Shown here: positions 1 through 9,642 of the stretch, piece by piece
Layout of the letters: each line of letters starts with the position of its first letter
Numbering within the stretch: position 1 is the stretch's first letter
Source: a virus
IMG/VR virus record: IMGVR_UViG_3300047491_000255
Span: 1 to 64,000 of that record
Length of the DNA stretch: 64,000 nt
Strand: one strand, 5' to 3'
Position numbers and translations under genes: made by a program
Notes under the pieces: model-generated
Told to the model about the DNA's origin: nothing
The model's database searches: none
The model's input: the letters and a program-made list of their open reading frames with translations, nothing else

Positions 1-37
1 TCGTCTTACAACGCAACACTGTTCCCTTCTCGATCAT
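1..37 (-). CDS. 5' end of an unidentified gene, cut by the window edge
   Basis: Only the first 12 codons are present (MIEKGTVLRCKT). The ATG at 37-35 follows a strong GGGAGGAAGGC ribosome binding site, and it lies 18 nt after the stop codon of the polymerase gene. It is therefore probably the next gene of the same operon. Nothing can be said about its function. Confidence 0.55.
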   Translation of the reverse strand, partial: MIEKGTVLRCKT

Positions 38-55
38 GCCTTCCTCCCTTTTGTT

Positions 56-3000
56 TTAACCCTTCTTGAGTATTATACACTTGCCACGGTCATCAAAGAA
101 CCTAGTTTGCTTCTTTGAATTGTCAGAGTTTCCATCATCGTCAAATTTAGCCAGTGGCACTGCCCCAATATACCCTGTGCGGAAGTTATCCTTGAAAAAA
201 TCCCATCCGCCCTGAAAGACGAAGAAATTCATCGTATCCAGACCATCAGACAACTGAACGACGTGCATGGAGTTCCCAGCCTTTGAGATTTGCTGCCTTA
301 CCTCCATGATCTCTCCAAACACCATCACCCTCTTTTGTGATGGGTCTATTTCAGAAATCAGATGCCAGCCCTCTTTCTGAATCCGGTCCTCATACTCCTT
401 GTAAAGCATCGGACGAGACAGGCATAGACCAAGAACTTCGGCTTCTGCTTCTTGCCATTCCTCAACAGTCTTGTCTTCTGGAGGCAAATCCTTACTCGCC
501 TTCTTAATTACCTCTTCCGCTGCGCCTTCATCTTTTTGACTATCGGCAATCACCTTGTCAACCTTGTCGTCGTCAATGATCGCTTGCTTAGTCTTAACCA
601 CTCTCTCCTCTGCCTTGGAGAGTGCCTTTGTCGCCTTCTTGATGTCCTTTTCGACACCACTCTGTTGTGCCGTCACTAGGGCCAACGCAGCCTCTTTAAC
701 GGCCTCTTCTGCTTCCAAGACCTTTAGAGCCAGACGATCCTTCTTTGTCGGCTTCCTGCAAAGACGCCAGTATTCCATCGACATCTCGTTTCGAGTGCCG
801 AATCTATCAAAAGCGCCAGCCGCAATCAGAGTCTCTACCACCCTACGATTAGGACGCCGAACAGCGACCTTCTTCGGTGTTTTAATAGTCGGCTCTGTCT
901 CTGTATCCTCTTTTACTCCGGCCTCACCATCGGCCACTTCCGTGACCGTATCATCATCTTCGTCATCAACTACCTTAACCCGGTCATAGAAGTCCTTCAT
1001 ACCAGTGAAAGGCTGAAAGGCTTCAATAAGTTTTGCTGCCGTGGCAACACCCTTTACATGTCCTAATGCAAAACGAATCGAGTCACCTTCAATACTGAAT
1101 TCGTCTCTACTCATATTGATGTCAGGAACAAGAACTGGAATTTCACGCCTGCGAGCATAATTGATGTAGTCCACGAGAACATTATCTGACCCGTGCTTTT
1201 TCTTTCCTAGCTTCGTATTGTTGAGAAGAGCAGTACAGAACTGAATGGGGAAGTTGTACTTCAACCACAATTCAACCGTCGTAATGGCTCCATAGGCAAC
1301 GGCGTGTGGTTTTGCAAACCCGTACCCAGAAAACTTCTCAATCTGGCTCCACATATCCTCGACTTCTACTAGTGTGATTTCTCCAGAATCTATTCTCGGT
1401 TTTGCCCCGTTAATAAAGCTATCACGCATCGAAATCATCAATTCTCGAATCTTTTTTCCGACTGATTTTCTAAGCCGATTTGCTTCTAACGGCGAGTATC
1501 CGGCCAACACGCGAGCTAGATTCATCGTGTCTTCTTGGAAAACCAATAGTGAATGAGTATTAGACAGTGCCGTCTTAATAAACTCCGGGGATTTATACTC
1601 TCCTCCGTGCTTACGACGTGCGTACTCCATCGGCATCCTGACACCATCGATCATTGCATCCATTGGCCCTGGGCGAATCAAAGATGTTACGACGGCAACG
1701 TCCATCAACGATTCCATACCAACCGCATCAGCAATCGGTTTTGTAACAGGATTTTCAAACTGAAATATACCGACCAAATCCTTTTTTGATCCCTTCAATA
1801 TCGATTCGCGATCACTAATGGGAATGTCGGCCCTGGCTATATGTTGCCCGGTTGTGTTCTCAATCATCTTGACGCAGTCAGAAATGACAGACAACGTCTT
1901 CAATCCGAGCAAATCTAGTTTTACAAGACCAACGGCACTCAATTCCTGGACATTGCCGGATTCCCCCCATGTTGAAACAATCTGACCACTCTTATCTCGA
2001 CATACGGGAATTCGATCCTTAAGGTCAAGGTCTGACACGATGACACCACCAGCATGAGTCCCCATATTCTTGACTTGATTTCTAAGTATCTCTGAATGTG
2101 TTCTAACTTCCGGGTGCTGATCAAAGTAAGCCTTCAACTCTGGATAGTGCTCGCAAAGGACATCGAAGTCCATCTGATCCACTTTGAACTCTTCTCCGGC
2201 CCCATCCTCAAATGCTCTCAGCGGTTCAATTCTTTTAGTCACGGCACTAACTTCTGCTAGATTTTCTCCAAGTGCCCTTGCAACGTCCAAGATGACGGCA
2301 CGAGTCTTGTATGTCGCATAAGTGCCAATCGAGCAGACTTTATTCTCTCCAAAAACTTCCACGATGTGCCTTTTAATCCAATCGCGAATACGTGGATCTG
2401 CATCCACATCTATGTCTGGAGGGTCTGGTCTGGAATAATCTAGGAATCTTTCAAAAATAAGGCCGTACTCTATTGGATCAATATCGGTAATACCGAGACA
2501 ATTTACGACCAACGAAGATGCCGATGATCCCCTGCCATATCCCCACGCCCATTCTCCGAATTCTTTTCTTGCATCTGCCACAATCCTCTCCATCGTTAGA
2601 AAATAATCGCACCATCCAGTTTTTGTAATGATGTCAAACTCGTACTTGAGCCTACTTACATATTCATCCCGGTTTGGTTTCTTCATATACCCGCGAGCTG
2701 TAAAACCGGCATTGACCTTCTTGCGAAGAACTTCCTTTCCATTATCATAAAGCTGGGGGAGCTTGATCTTTGAGTCCAATGTAATCTCTTTTGTTCCCCT
2801 AGCGATCTTCAATGTATTCTCCATCGCCTCAGCAAAAACTTCCTCTGTAAATACACCATCCTTGAAAGGATAGTGATACTCTCCATTGTCATCTGTCCAA
2901 CCATTCTCAAATACGTCTCTCACGGAATCTGCATCTCGATAGAAAAGATTTTTGACATCGAAACTCCAGACATCATCTTTCTCACGCTTGTCTACGAGCG

Positions 3001-4015
3001 TTTTCTTCTGACGAAGACACATCAGAACATCATGAGTTGATGAATATTCCGGGTCTAAATAGTGAGAGTCCAATGTGACTACAATGGGTGCTCCAACATT
3101 CCGAGCAAACTTAATCAACCGACGATTTGCCTCTCTCTGTTCTTCCATTTCGATAATCTGAATCTCAACATAGAAAGCGTCGAAGACCCTCGAATGAAAC
3201 TCCCACATCTCCTTGGCTTCTGCCTCTTTGCCATCCATGAGAAGCCTAGACAGCTCTCCCGCCATGCAAGCTGATGTGGCGATAATTCCCTTGCCCCACT
3301 TCTCCAAAGCCTCCCGATTGACCCTTGGAGTGTAGTAGAAACCATTGAGCTGAGCATCATTATGAATACGAATGATGTTGAAAAACCCTTCTTCTGTATT
3401 GGCAAGGAGAACAAGATGATTAGCCGAACGATGAGCCTTCTTTATCTCTGGATCGGCTCCACGATAGTTTGAGGTATATGCCTCCATGGCGAAAATGGCC
3501 TTGATTCCGGCTTTCTTGCAAGCATTATATTGCTTGATCCATCCGCCAACACTACCATGATTGGTGATACAACAGAATGAACGTCTCTGAGCTTTCAATA
3601 ACTTAACAAGACTTGAAACAGTACCGAGTCCATCCTTGATACTGAACTCGTCGTGATGATGAAGTCCAACGAACTGATCGGCAATCTCCTTGGATACACG
3701 AGCCTTGAACGGTTCGAGTGTTTCAAGCTTCTGACTGTTGATAACGGGATACTTCATGGACAACTGACAGTCCAACTGTAAAACCACTTTTGCCCCAACA
3801 GCCTCAATCTCATCGAGTATCGATACTGAAGATTTCGGCCATGTCAGTGCAATCTCGAAACGAGACAATCCAAACTCAGCAAGAACTCCCGATATGTCGT
3901 GTCCTTTCTCAGGAACTACGAAGAGGATGTTCTTCTCAAGTTGAATCTTGTCCGAATTAGGAGTCTTATTTTCAACATAGAAGTCAGAAAGATTGCTCAT
4001 TGCTCCTCTTTCCAT
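56..4015 (-). CDS. dnaE: DNA polymerase III alpha subunit (DnaE-type replicative polymerase)
   Basis: This is a C-family replicative DNA polymerase. About 115 N-terminal residues look like nothing familiar. A PHP domain follows with GLHHHDEFS near residue 118, which keeps the metal-binding histidines. The palm contains GYGRGSSAS near 493 and the catalytic aspartate motif PDIDVDAD near 533. A lysine- and glutamate-rich, probably coiled segment lies near 1100-1180, and the C terminus carries an OB-fold-like stretch (VMVFGEIMEVRQQ). The length of 1319 residues is somewhat longer than the usual 1160 because of the N-terminal extension and the charged insert. The start is ambiguous: ATG at 4015 has AAGG four bases upstream, while ATG at 4000 has GAGGAG only two bases upstream. 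It closes the left-hand replication operon. Confidence 0.95.
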   Translation of the reverse strand: MERGAMSNLSDFYVENKTPNSDKIQLEKNILFVVPEKGHDISGVLAEFGLSRFEIALTWPKSSVSILDEIEAVGAKVVLQLDCQLSMKYPVINSQKLETLEPFKARVSKEIADQFVGLHHHDEFSIKDGLGTVSSLVKLLKAQRRSFCCITNHGSVGGWIKQYNACKKAGIKAIFAMEAYTSNYRGADPEIKKAHRSANHLVLLANTEEGFFNIIRIHNDAQLNGFYYTPRVNREALEKWGKGIIATSACMAGELSRLLMDGKEAEAKEMWEFHSRVFDAFYVEIQIIEMEEQREANRRLIKFARNVGAPIVVTLDSHYLDPEYSSTHDVLMCLRQKKTLVDKREKDDVWSFDVKNLFYRDADSVRDVFENGWTDDNGEYHYPFKDGVFTEEVFAEAMENTLKIARGTKEITLDSKIKLPQLYDNGKEVLRKKVNAGFTARGYMKKPNRDEYVSRLKYEFDIITKTGWCDYFLTMERIVADARKEFGEWAWGYGRGSSASSLVVNCLGITDIDPIEYGLIFERFLDYSRPDPPDIDVDADPRIRDWIKRHIVEVFGENKVCSIGTYATYKTRAVILDVARALGENLAEVSAVTKRIEPLRAFEDGAGEEFKVDQMDFDVLCEHYPELKAYFDQHPEVRTHSEILRNQVKNMGTHAGGVIVSDLDLKDRIPVCRDKSGQIVSTWGESGNVQELSAVGLVKLDLLGLKTLSVISDCVKMIENTTGQHIARADIPISDRESILKGSKKDLVGIFQFENPVTKPIADAVGMESLMDVAVVTSLIRPGPMDAMIDGVRMPMEYARRKHGGEYKSPEFIKTALSNTHSLLVFQEDTMNLARVLAGYSPLEANRLRKSVGKKIRELMISMRDSFINGAKPRIDSGEITLVEVEDMWSQIEKFSGYGFAKPHAVAYGAITTVELWLKYNFPIQFCTALLNNTKLGKKKHGSDNVLVDYINYARRREIPVLVPDINMSRDEFSIEGDSIRFALGHVKGVATAAKLIEAFQPFTGMKDFYDRVKVVDDEDDDTVTEVADGEAGVKEDTETEPTIKTPKKVAVRRPNRRVVETLIAAGAFDRFGTRNEMSMEYWRLCRKPTKKDRLALKVLEAEEAVKEAALALVTAQQSGVEKDIKKATKALSKAEERVVKTKQAIIDDDKVDKVIADSQKDEGAAEEVIKKASKDLPPEDKTVEEWQEAEAEVLGLCLSRPMLYKEYEDRIQKEGWHLISEIDPSQKRVMVFGEIMEVRQQISKAGNSMHVVQLSDGLDTMNFFVFQGGWDFFKDNFRTGYIGAVPLAKFDDDGNSDNSKKQTRFFDDRGKCIILKKG

Positions 4016-4042
4016 ATCGCCTTATTGTGCATAACAATCTCC

Positions 4043-5047
4043 TCATTTCCCGAAAGCCTTACAGTTTTCATACTTTCCCCTTAGAACCCGGTAAGCCTTG
4101 TTGGCTCTAAACACCGGAACGATCTCTTTGTGTCGAACCAGATTCTGCTCTGAAACGAAAACAAACCCTCTCCCTGAGAATGTCTTGTAAAACCGCATGA
4201 ATGTACTTAATTCAGGAAGATAGTCTGTCGAAACCACTACATCCACGAACGGTTCATTATACCCTGCCGCATCCCTAAATTGATCCGTTGTCTTCATTTT
4301 CACAAAAACAGATGTTGCCGCATAGTCTTTTGCAGAAATCGGAACCTGCGGAAAGAGAGAGTCTATCTCCGCCCGACGAACGATGACCTGACTTCCTGGC
4401 ATCCAATCCCTGTGCAACGTCTTCCCAAAGAAAGGTGAAACTCCCTGCACAGTCTTCATCTCATTCACGACCAACAATCCATGAGTCACCAAGTCAGCCA
4501 TCCTGCCCAAACCATCACCATCCAACTTTGTGTCGAACTCCTTGAATTCGGCATCAATTGGCTCCTTGTTTTCGCAAGTAATTTGCATCCTCCGTGGCGA
4601 AAATGTCTTATCGGCGTTACGAACCAAGACGCCTAATGCTGACAACCCATACACCAAAGGACAAACATACATCCTCGAATTGGGATACAAGGCACACAAA
4701 CTAGCTATCTTTTCGGCAGAAAGAACTACACTGCCACAAACACAAATAGGAATTCCAACGGACATCTTCTTCAATTCTTCCTGATCTACATCCAATCCTT
4801 TGAAAAGATACCCTTCCTTAAAAACAAATCCAAGTAGACTGGCATGATCAGTCTCTCCATCCGAAGAGATGACAATACATTTGCCAGTCCATCCGGACAT
4901 GAATGCGCATCCAGTCATCTCATCCCTTATTCGATCTTCAGATACAAAGGCTCCCTCTGGTACGACCTTCCCACTCCCCTCGAACAGAAAATCTTGATCC
5001 CAAGAGAATAGCGATCCCGTATCCTTATCGTATCCAAATCTCTTCAT
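4043..5047 (-). CDS. Hypothetical protein, 334 aa
   Basis: I do not recognise this protein. It has no signal peptide or membrane segment. It contains several cysteines (MTGCAF, ICVCGSV, MYVCPLV) but they are not in a clear zinc-binding spacing. The ATG at 5047 follows AGGATGGA. It lies between the ParB-like gene and the polymerase with 12-27 nt gaps, so it belongs to the replication operon. A replication accessory role is only inference from position. Confidence 0.75.
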   Translation of the reverse strand: MKRFGYDKDTGSLFSWDQDFLFEGSGKVVPEGAFVSEDRIRDEMTGCAFMSGWTGKCIVISSDGETDHASLLGFVFKEGYLFKGLDVDQEELKKMSVGIPICVCGSVVLSAEKIASLCALYPNSRMYVCPLVYGLSALGVLVRNADKTFSPRRMQITCENKEPIDAEFKEFDTKLDGDGLGRMADLVTHGLLVVNEMKTVQGVSPFFGKTLHRDWMPGSQVIVRRAEIDSLFPQVPISAKDYAATSVFVKMKTTDQFRDAAGYNEPFVDVVVSTDYLPELSTFMRFYKTFSGRGFVFVSEQNLVRHKEIVPVFRANKAYRVLRGKYENCKAFGK

Positions 5048-5059
5048 GAGTGATCCATC

Positions 5060-6211
5060 CTACCGTCTCGTATCACTCTGGAAAATATTTTCTTTCCCAA
5101 CTACTGCCTCATATAACTCTGGGAAAGATTTTCTTGTCGTCTGTCCAATTTTCACAACTCTGGAAGCTAATGGCTCGACATCTGCCATCATACCGGCACG
5201 ATCATTATAGTAACGCCCAATGGCGGACATCATGTTCGCAGTCAAATGCTGATCTGAATCGAATCCTGGCAATTTCTGAATTGCCTCCACGAAGGCATTT
5301 AGAAACTTCACCGATTGCAATAGTCCAACCTCGAACTCTTTGCGTGTCATACCCTTCTTTCTCAGTAGAGCCTCGCACCAGAATTCCTCGATGTTACTGA
5401 CTGTCGTTATCCCTCCGTCTCGACGAGAAGACAGCTCAGATAGCTTGAAAGTCAGTTTTGCCGGATGTCCCTTGTCAATGACGGCATGAACACAATACTT
5501 GCCTATGTCGGGTTTATGAGAGGACATCTTTTCGTATATCCTATCTCTATTAGACTCAGTATCCCCGCCAGCAGCCCTAAGGATGGCATAGGACGCCCTC
5601 TCCAAGGCTTTGATCGGTCTAGAGTCATTGGCTACCGCCACGGCCTCCCTAGCAGCCATCAGAGTCAAATTCTCAATATATACCGGAACCTTGACGCCAG
5701 AACCATAAACTATGGCAATAAATGCCAAACGATGACGCCCACTGATACATTCGATACCACCAGTGCTGGCATCATGGAAAACATGAATAGGAGTCAACAT
5801 CCTTCCAGCCTTGAATATCTCCGATCCAACAGCCAATATCCGACTCTTGAGAATCTCGTCCCGATTTAGCCTATTCCTTTCATTGAACTCCTGACTCAGT
5901 TCGGCAAGAAGAGGATCGGACTGTTTATCATGGGAAATGAATCCGATCTCAGTGATTGAGATTTTAGGTCCAGTCTTACCTTCAAAAATCTGCTCAATAG
6001 TCGGAATATTCTTAATCCCTGCACGCTTAAGCATGACCCTGAGAGCTTTCTGTCTCAATGTCTTTTTAACTCGTTGACCCTTCTCGGTGACTTTGATTGC
6101 ATCATCCTGTTCCGACTCTTCTTTATGAAGCAGGTCATCGCCAAAACCACGGAATTCATCTTCATGCGTCGACCTTGGGCTAATAACACTTCTCTCTCTT
6201 TTGTCATTCAT
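5060..6211 (-). CDS. ParB/sulfiredoxin-fold N-terminal domain protein
   Basis: The 383-residue protein carries a ParB-like segment at about residues 75-190. It includes the typical pattern of a polar loop (AGRMLTPIHVFHD) followed by CISGRHRLAF, which corresponds to the GxxRxxA box II that binds nucleotide in ParB/Srx domains. The C-terminal half is helical and charged and resembles nothing specific. Phage members of this fold are DNA-binding or nuclease-like, and the exact activity cannot be read here. The ATG at 6211 follows GGAGGCCGGGGACT. It is 15 nt downstream of the metallophosphoesterase gene. Confidence 0.7.
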   Translation of the reverse strand: MNDKRERSVISPRSTHEDEFRGFGDDLLHKEESEQDDAIKVTEKGQRVKKTLRQKALRVMLKRAGIKNIPTIEQIFEGKTGPKISITEIGFISHDKQSDPLLAELSQEFNERNRLNRDEILKSRILAVGSEIFKAGRMLTPIHVFHDASTGGIECISGRHRLAFIAIVYGSGVKVPVYIENLTLMAAREAVAVANDSRPIKALERASYAILRAAGGDTESNRDRIYEKMSSHKPDIGKYCVHAVIDKGHPAKLTFKLSELSSRRDGGITTVSNIEEFWCEALLRKKGMTRKEFEVGLLQSVKFLNAFVEAIQKLPGFDSDQHLTANMMSAIGRYYNDRAGMMADVEPLASRVVKIGQTTRKSFPELYEAVVGKENIFQSDTRR

Positions 6212-6226
6212 AGTCCCCGGCCTCCA

Positions 6227-7150
6227 TTAGTCGAAAGGAATCTGTTTTGATGCTAGATACTTCAAGACTTCCTCTCGAAGTCCTGCCTTGCGTCCAACCT
6301 TTTGCACAAGTTCATATACGTCCGTTGACTCTGCCTCAAACTGAAGAAGTTCTTTGGCAAACACGGAAGCGTCAATATCTCCAGACTTGGCTACTTCGGC
6401 GATACTCTCTCCAAATACTTCGGAACCATCCTTCGCACACGACAATCTCCGAAGCTCGATATTGGGGTCTTTACCCTTCTCGATTGTCACGATGGCAACT
6501 TGCGGATGTCTCCAAGCATCTGATGTGGCACGACGAACCAGGCTTCCAGGATTGCAAAACCACGTCCCGTCAACCTGATGAGTCGGATACCCATCATGCA
6601 AGTCCCCTGACACTATCAGATCGAATCCAGTATTCCTAAGAGTATCCGTCTTTATCATTTCAAATGGAGCATCATTGCATGTTATCAGCTCGTGACAAAC
6701 CATGATGTTTGTCTTTGAAATGTCTTTAGGTCTAGCCAACATTTCAGGCATCTTATCTGGCTCATGCTTTCCATGCAGCACCACACCAGCAACCTCTGTC
6801 GGCTCCCATAACACCGTCATCCTTCCGCATCTACGAATAAAAAATGCCAATGTGGACGACTTGTATGTGTCCATATTGTGTCCATAGATGTCATGTTCTC
6901 CTACGACTAAATATGTCTGCAAACCTGCACCACAGACGATGTCCATCTGATCCGATAGAACATCGTAATTGAAGAGGCGATAGTAGTTGTTCCAATCACC
7001 CCCGAAGGCTACGAAATCGCAGTTTTCCTTCTTGGCGATGGAATATACTTCCCGTAACTTTTCTACGATGGTTTTCGGGAAGTTATCTATTCGATGGCGT
7101 GGGTTTTCACCAGCCGTATGCAAATCGGTAAAAAATAAAAACTTTGTCAT
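6227..7150 (-). CDS. Calcineurin-like metallophosphoesterase (SbcD/Mre11-like)
   Basis: The 307-residue protein shows the metallophosphoesterase signature in order: TDLH near residue 8, GGDW near 49, GEHD near 83, a single CHE histidine near 152 and GDLHDGYP near 181. These residues bind two metals in SbcD/Mre11-type nucleases and in phosphatases. No SbcC-like ATPase lies next to it in the window, so a phosphatase or solo nuclease is also possible. Its start codon lies inside a perfect inverted repeat (see 7143-7177), and a good ribosome binding site is not apparent, which may mean regulated translation. Confidence 0.8.
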   Translation of the reverse strand: MTKFLFFTDLHTAGENPRHRIDNFPKTIVEKLREVYSIAKKENCDFVAFGGDWNNYYRLFNYDVLSDQMDIVCGAGLQTYLVVGEHDIYGHNMDTYKSSTLAFFIRRCGRMTVLWEPTEVAGVVLHGKHEPDKMPEMLARPKDISKTNIMVCHELITCNDAPFEMIKTDTLRNTGFDLIVSGDLHDGYPTHQVDGTWFCNPGSLVRRATSDAWRHPQVAIVTIEKGKDPNIELRRLSCAKDGSEVFGESIAEVAKSGDIDASVFAKELLQFEAESTDVYELVQKVGRKAGLREEVLKYLASKQIPFD

Positions 7151-7177
7151 GCCTTATTATACTCACGGCATGACAAA
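7143..7177 (-). promoter_or_regulatory. Inverted repeat over the start codon of the metallophosphoesterase gene
   Basis: An 11-bp perfect inverted repeat (TTTGTCATGCC / GGCATGACAAA) flanks a 13-nt loop. On the minus strand the loop contains TATAAT (7156-7161), and the distal arm contains the ATG of the gene (7148-7150). As RNA it would hide the start codon. As DNA it could be an operator. The TATAAT lies too close to the ATG for an ordinary promoter with a leader. Confidence 0.5.
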
Positions 7178-7191
7178 TTGTGAAAAAATTT

Positions 7192-7455
7192 TTACACTTT
7201 CCCGGGGCTATCAAACCGAGATGGATTATCATTATGAGAACCGATTACAGCACCACTTCCGGGAATTGCTCTCTTCGAGCTTGTCGAAATCCCGCCCGTA
7301 TTTCCTTGTCCCTGAAGGTCTAGTGCTGGAATGGATTTTGTCGCCCCAGTCTGAATCGCCTTTCCATCAAACCAAGCAAAACGATTTGCCGAATCGGCGG
7401 TAGCTGCCTCGACATCACCCTGTTGCTTGTCAGTCACATTCTTCCTATAGCTCAT
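7192..7455 (-). CDS. Small conserved phage protein, paralogue of the protein at 57,894
   Basis: The 87-residue protein is not a recognised family, but its ends match the protein at 57,894-58,130. Both begin (M)xYRxNxTDKQQ. Both contain a GSAV/GSGAV segment followed by a polar stretch, and both end RFDSPGK or KFETPGK. The middle differs. The ATG at 7455 follows a GAGGAG-type site. It is Gly/Ser/Asn-rich and likely partly unstructured. The pair suggests a small virion or DNA-bound protein kept in two versions, which is inference. Confidence 0.65.
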   Translation of the reverse strand: MSYRKNVTDKQQGDVEAATADSANRFAWFDGKAIQTGATKSIPALDLQGQGNTGGISTSSKRAIPGSGAVIGSHNDNPSRFDSPGKV

Positions 7456-7493
7456 AAGTTTCTCCTCCTACAATAGGATCACTTATTAAAGAA

Positions 7494-8066
7494 TTATGGT
7501 TCTTTAGGCACATCAGTCTTAAAGAATGATATGATCTCCTCTAGCCTCTTCTCCCGACCTTCGGCAACGAGAATATGATACTTACATCCCCATTCATCCA
7601 AAATCCCACGCTCAGTCAGATGGATAAGGTATTGATACCAAGGATTCAGTGTTCTTTTCCCTGTGGCAGAAACCGAAGCATCCACCCACGGACAGAAGAA
7701 AAGATGGGTGTATACCGAAACATTCTTCCGACATGTATCAACGATCCTTCTTAGTGCCGAAGCATCCGAATGATGCATCTCACACACAGCATAGGCAGTC
7801 AGATCAATCACCGTCCGATCCGTCACGAAATCTGGAACGGATTGCTGTTCTATTGTTCGCCTCAGAATCTCATTCTGTCGCCCGGTGTTAGCCAAGAACC
7901 TCTCAATCTGAATCCCTGAACCATAATTATATCCATCCCTACGAAGAATGTCCTCGGTAATCTCCCGAGACTTTAGGTTTGGAATACCCAAGGCGGTAGC
8001 CACTCCTTCTGCCAAGGTGCTTTTCATTGTTCCTGCACTGCCACAAATTCCCAATCGCATACTCAT
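7494..8066 (-). CDS. P-loop kinase/ATPase (AAA_28/NadR-like)
   Basis: The N terminus MRLGICGSAGTMKSTLAEG is a Walker A motif (GxxGxxKST) near residue 10. FVTDRTVIDL and a lid-like charged segment follow, as in small nucleotide or nicotinamide-riboside kinases. The substrate is unknown. ATG at 8066 overlaps the stop of the upstream gene as TAATG, so that start is preferred over an earlier TTG. It sits with nucleic-acid enzymes and could serve nucleotide or NAD metabolism. Confidence 0.7.
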   Translation of the reverse strand: MSMRLGICGSAGTMKSTLAEGVATALGIPNLKSREITEDILRRDGYNYGSGIQIERFLANTGRQNEILRRTIEQQSVPDFVTDRTVIDLTAYAVCEMHHSDASALRRIVDTCRKNVSVYTHLFFCPWVDASVSATGKRTLNPWYQYLIHLTERGILDEWGCKYHILVAEGREKRLEEIISFFKTDVPKEP

Positions 8067-8677
8067 TAACAACCTACTTTCCTAAACACAATAGCCACAT
8101 CCGGCTCACTCTCCATAACTGATTCTACCTCGAAATACTCTTTCTCGAACATCTTCAAATATTCATAGTCGAGTCGTATGCGCTTGCCTCCATGCCGATA
8201 ATCGCGCCCAACCGCACACACAAGCCCGCCTTCCGCCGTCACCAAACTCGCTATCCTAACCGTCTTCGACAATGCTACAACATACTCATCCCATTTACCG
8301 ATCAGAGATATGTCCCGACCATCATGAGATAATGGCATAGTCCCAAAATACGGAGGATGAAAGAACACCCCTCCAACCATTTCCCCAGGTCCTGTCACAG
8401 TAGAGTCCGCCATCACAACTCTATCGTCTGAAGGTTCAATATCGAAAGATACCAACTTTAAAGATATCCCCTGTGCAAAATCCTGTGTTCGACTTTTACC
8501 AGTATGTCCTGCAAACGGTTCCCATATTACAGTAGGAAGATAGTCATTTTCAAGAACATTACCTACAAACTCCTCAAAAAATACCGGGTTTAACTCTGCC
8601 TTGGCAATTTCATATCCACCAACGTCCTTCAAGACCATTGCCTTTGTACGAAGGGCTATGTATTTCCCCGTACTCAT
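8066..8677 (-). CDS. DNA methyltransferase-like protein
   Basis: The 203-residue protein has WEPFAGHTGKS near residue 51, like the SAM-binding motif I of amino-methyltransferases. It also has FFHPPYFGTM near 105, where HPPY replaces the usual DPPY/NPPY catalytic tetrad. The order fits an N6-adenine or N4-cytosine DNA methyltransferase. The protein is short and has no visible target-recognition domain, so specificity is unknown. ATG overlaps the exonuclease stop as ATGA at 8674-8677. It could protect phage DNA or modify another substrate. Confidence 0.65.
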   Translation of the reverse strand: MSTGKYIALRTKAMVLKDVGGYEIAKAELNPVFFEEFVGNVLENDYLPTVIWEPFAGHTGKSRTQDFAQGISLKLVSFDIEPSDDRVVMADSTVTGPGEMVGGVFFHPPYFGTMPLSHDGRDISLIGKWDEYVVALSKTVRIASLVTAEGGLVCAVGRDYRHGGKRIRLDYEYLKMFEKEYFEVESVMESEPDVAIVFRKVGC

Positions 8678-9591
8678 GTCAGCAGCTTGACTTCCTTTAC
8701 CAAACTTATAAATCCAAGTTCCAAGAATTTATCAAGAAGTGTCTTCGAGTCTTTATTGCCACAACGAGGCATAGGAACGTGAGGAACCCCATCCATCTTT
8801 TTTAGAGAAAATGCTAGATTGATCCTTGGAATACTATCCAGAAGTTGCTGCTCCTTCTTTGACTTTTTGGGCTTCTCACGAACTCCGGCTAATATAGACT
8901 CAATGTTCCCATATTGACGAACATAGTCTCCGGCAGTTTTTGGACCCCATCCGTCGACTCCCCAAATATTGTCTCCCTTGTCGCCCTGCAATGCCCCAAA
9001 ATCAACCCATAGCCCAGGGTCAAATGCAAACTCCATCCGAACTCTTTCCGCTGTCCATGACTCATCCTTCATGGCGTCATAAATAGAGATTTCTGGTCCT
9101 ATCCCCAGCACCTGATAGAAGTCCTTGTCCGAAGAAACAACAATAGCTTGCCCACCCCACTTATGAGCATATTGACAATACGAATAGATAATGTCATCAG
9201 CCTCGGTGCCATCTATAATCGCTTGAGTGCATCGAACCAACGGAAGTACTTCATGTCGAAGTTGATCCATCTGAGTCTTCAAAGACTCTAGTTCTTCTAA
9301 CTTCTTAGGATCAGCCTCTGCTCTAGCCGTCTCCCGTTGTTCCTTGTAAGCAGAAGGGATAATGCCCGCCGCAACACCGGCTTGTGACTCGGCTTTACGA
9401 CGAGCATATCCACGATCCCAAGCAATAATCATGTAGTGATCCGGGAACTTCTTGCGAAGGTAAATCAATTGCTTGAAGAACCCGAACAAGACTCCCGTAT
9501 ACCTACCCTTATATTGAAGCTCCTGATGCGTCCAGAAGACACGATGACTCATGTTATTGCCATCAATCAGTAGCAGCTTGGGATTGCTCAT
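8674..9591 (-). CDS. 5'-3' exonuclease (PolA N-terminal/flap nuclease family)
   Basis: This is a T5/T4 RNase H-like flap nuclease. It begins LLIDGNNMSHR, which supplies the first metal-binding Asp. It has DGTEADDII near 130, VSSDKDFYQ near 155 and the helix-hairpin-helix segment GDKGDNIWGVDGWGPKTA near 205. The length of 305 residues is normal for a stand-alone 5' nuclease. It would remove RNA primers and flaps behind the DnaE-type polymerase. ATG at 9591 follows AAGGAGAGAG. The 51-nt gap to recA contains TATAAA on the minus strand (about 9610), a weak promoter candidate. Confidence 0.93.
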   Translation of the reverse strand: MSNPKLLLIDGNNMSHRVFWTHQELQYKGRYTGVLFGFFKQLIYLRKKFPDHYMIIAWDRGYARRKAESQAGVAAGIIPSAYKEQRETARAEADPKKLEELESLKTQMDQLRHEVLPLVRCTQAIIDGTEADDIIYSYCQYAHKWGGQAIVVSSDKDFYQVLGIGPEISIYDAMKDESWTAERVRMEFAFDPGLWVDFGALQGDKGDNIWGVDGWGPKTAGDYVRQYGNIESILAGVREKPKKSKKEQQLLDSIPRINLAFSLKKMDGVPHVPMPRCGNKDSKTLLDKFLELGFISLVKEVKLLT

Positions 9592-9642
9592 CTCTCTCCT
9601 TACATTCCAATGTTTTATACGCTAAACAATTGAATCCTAGAG

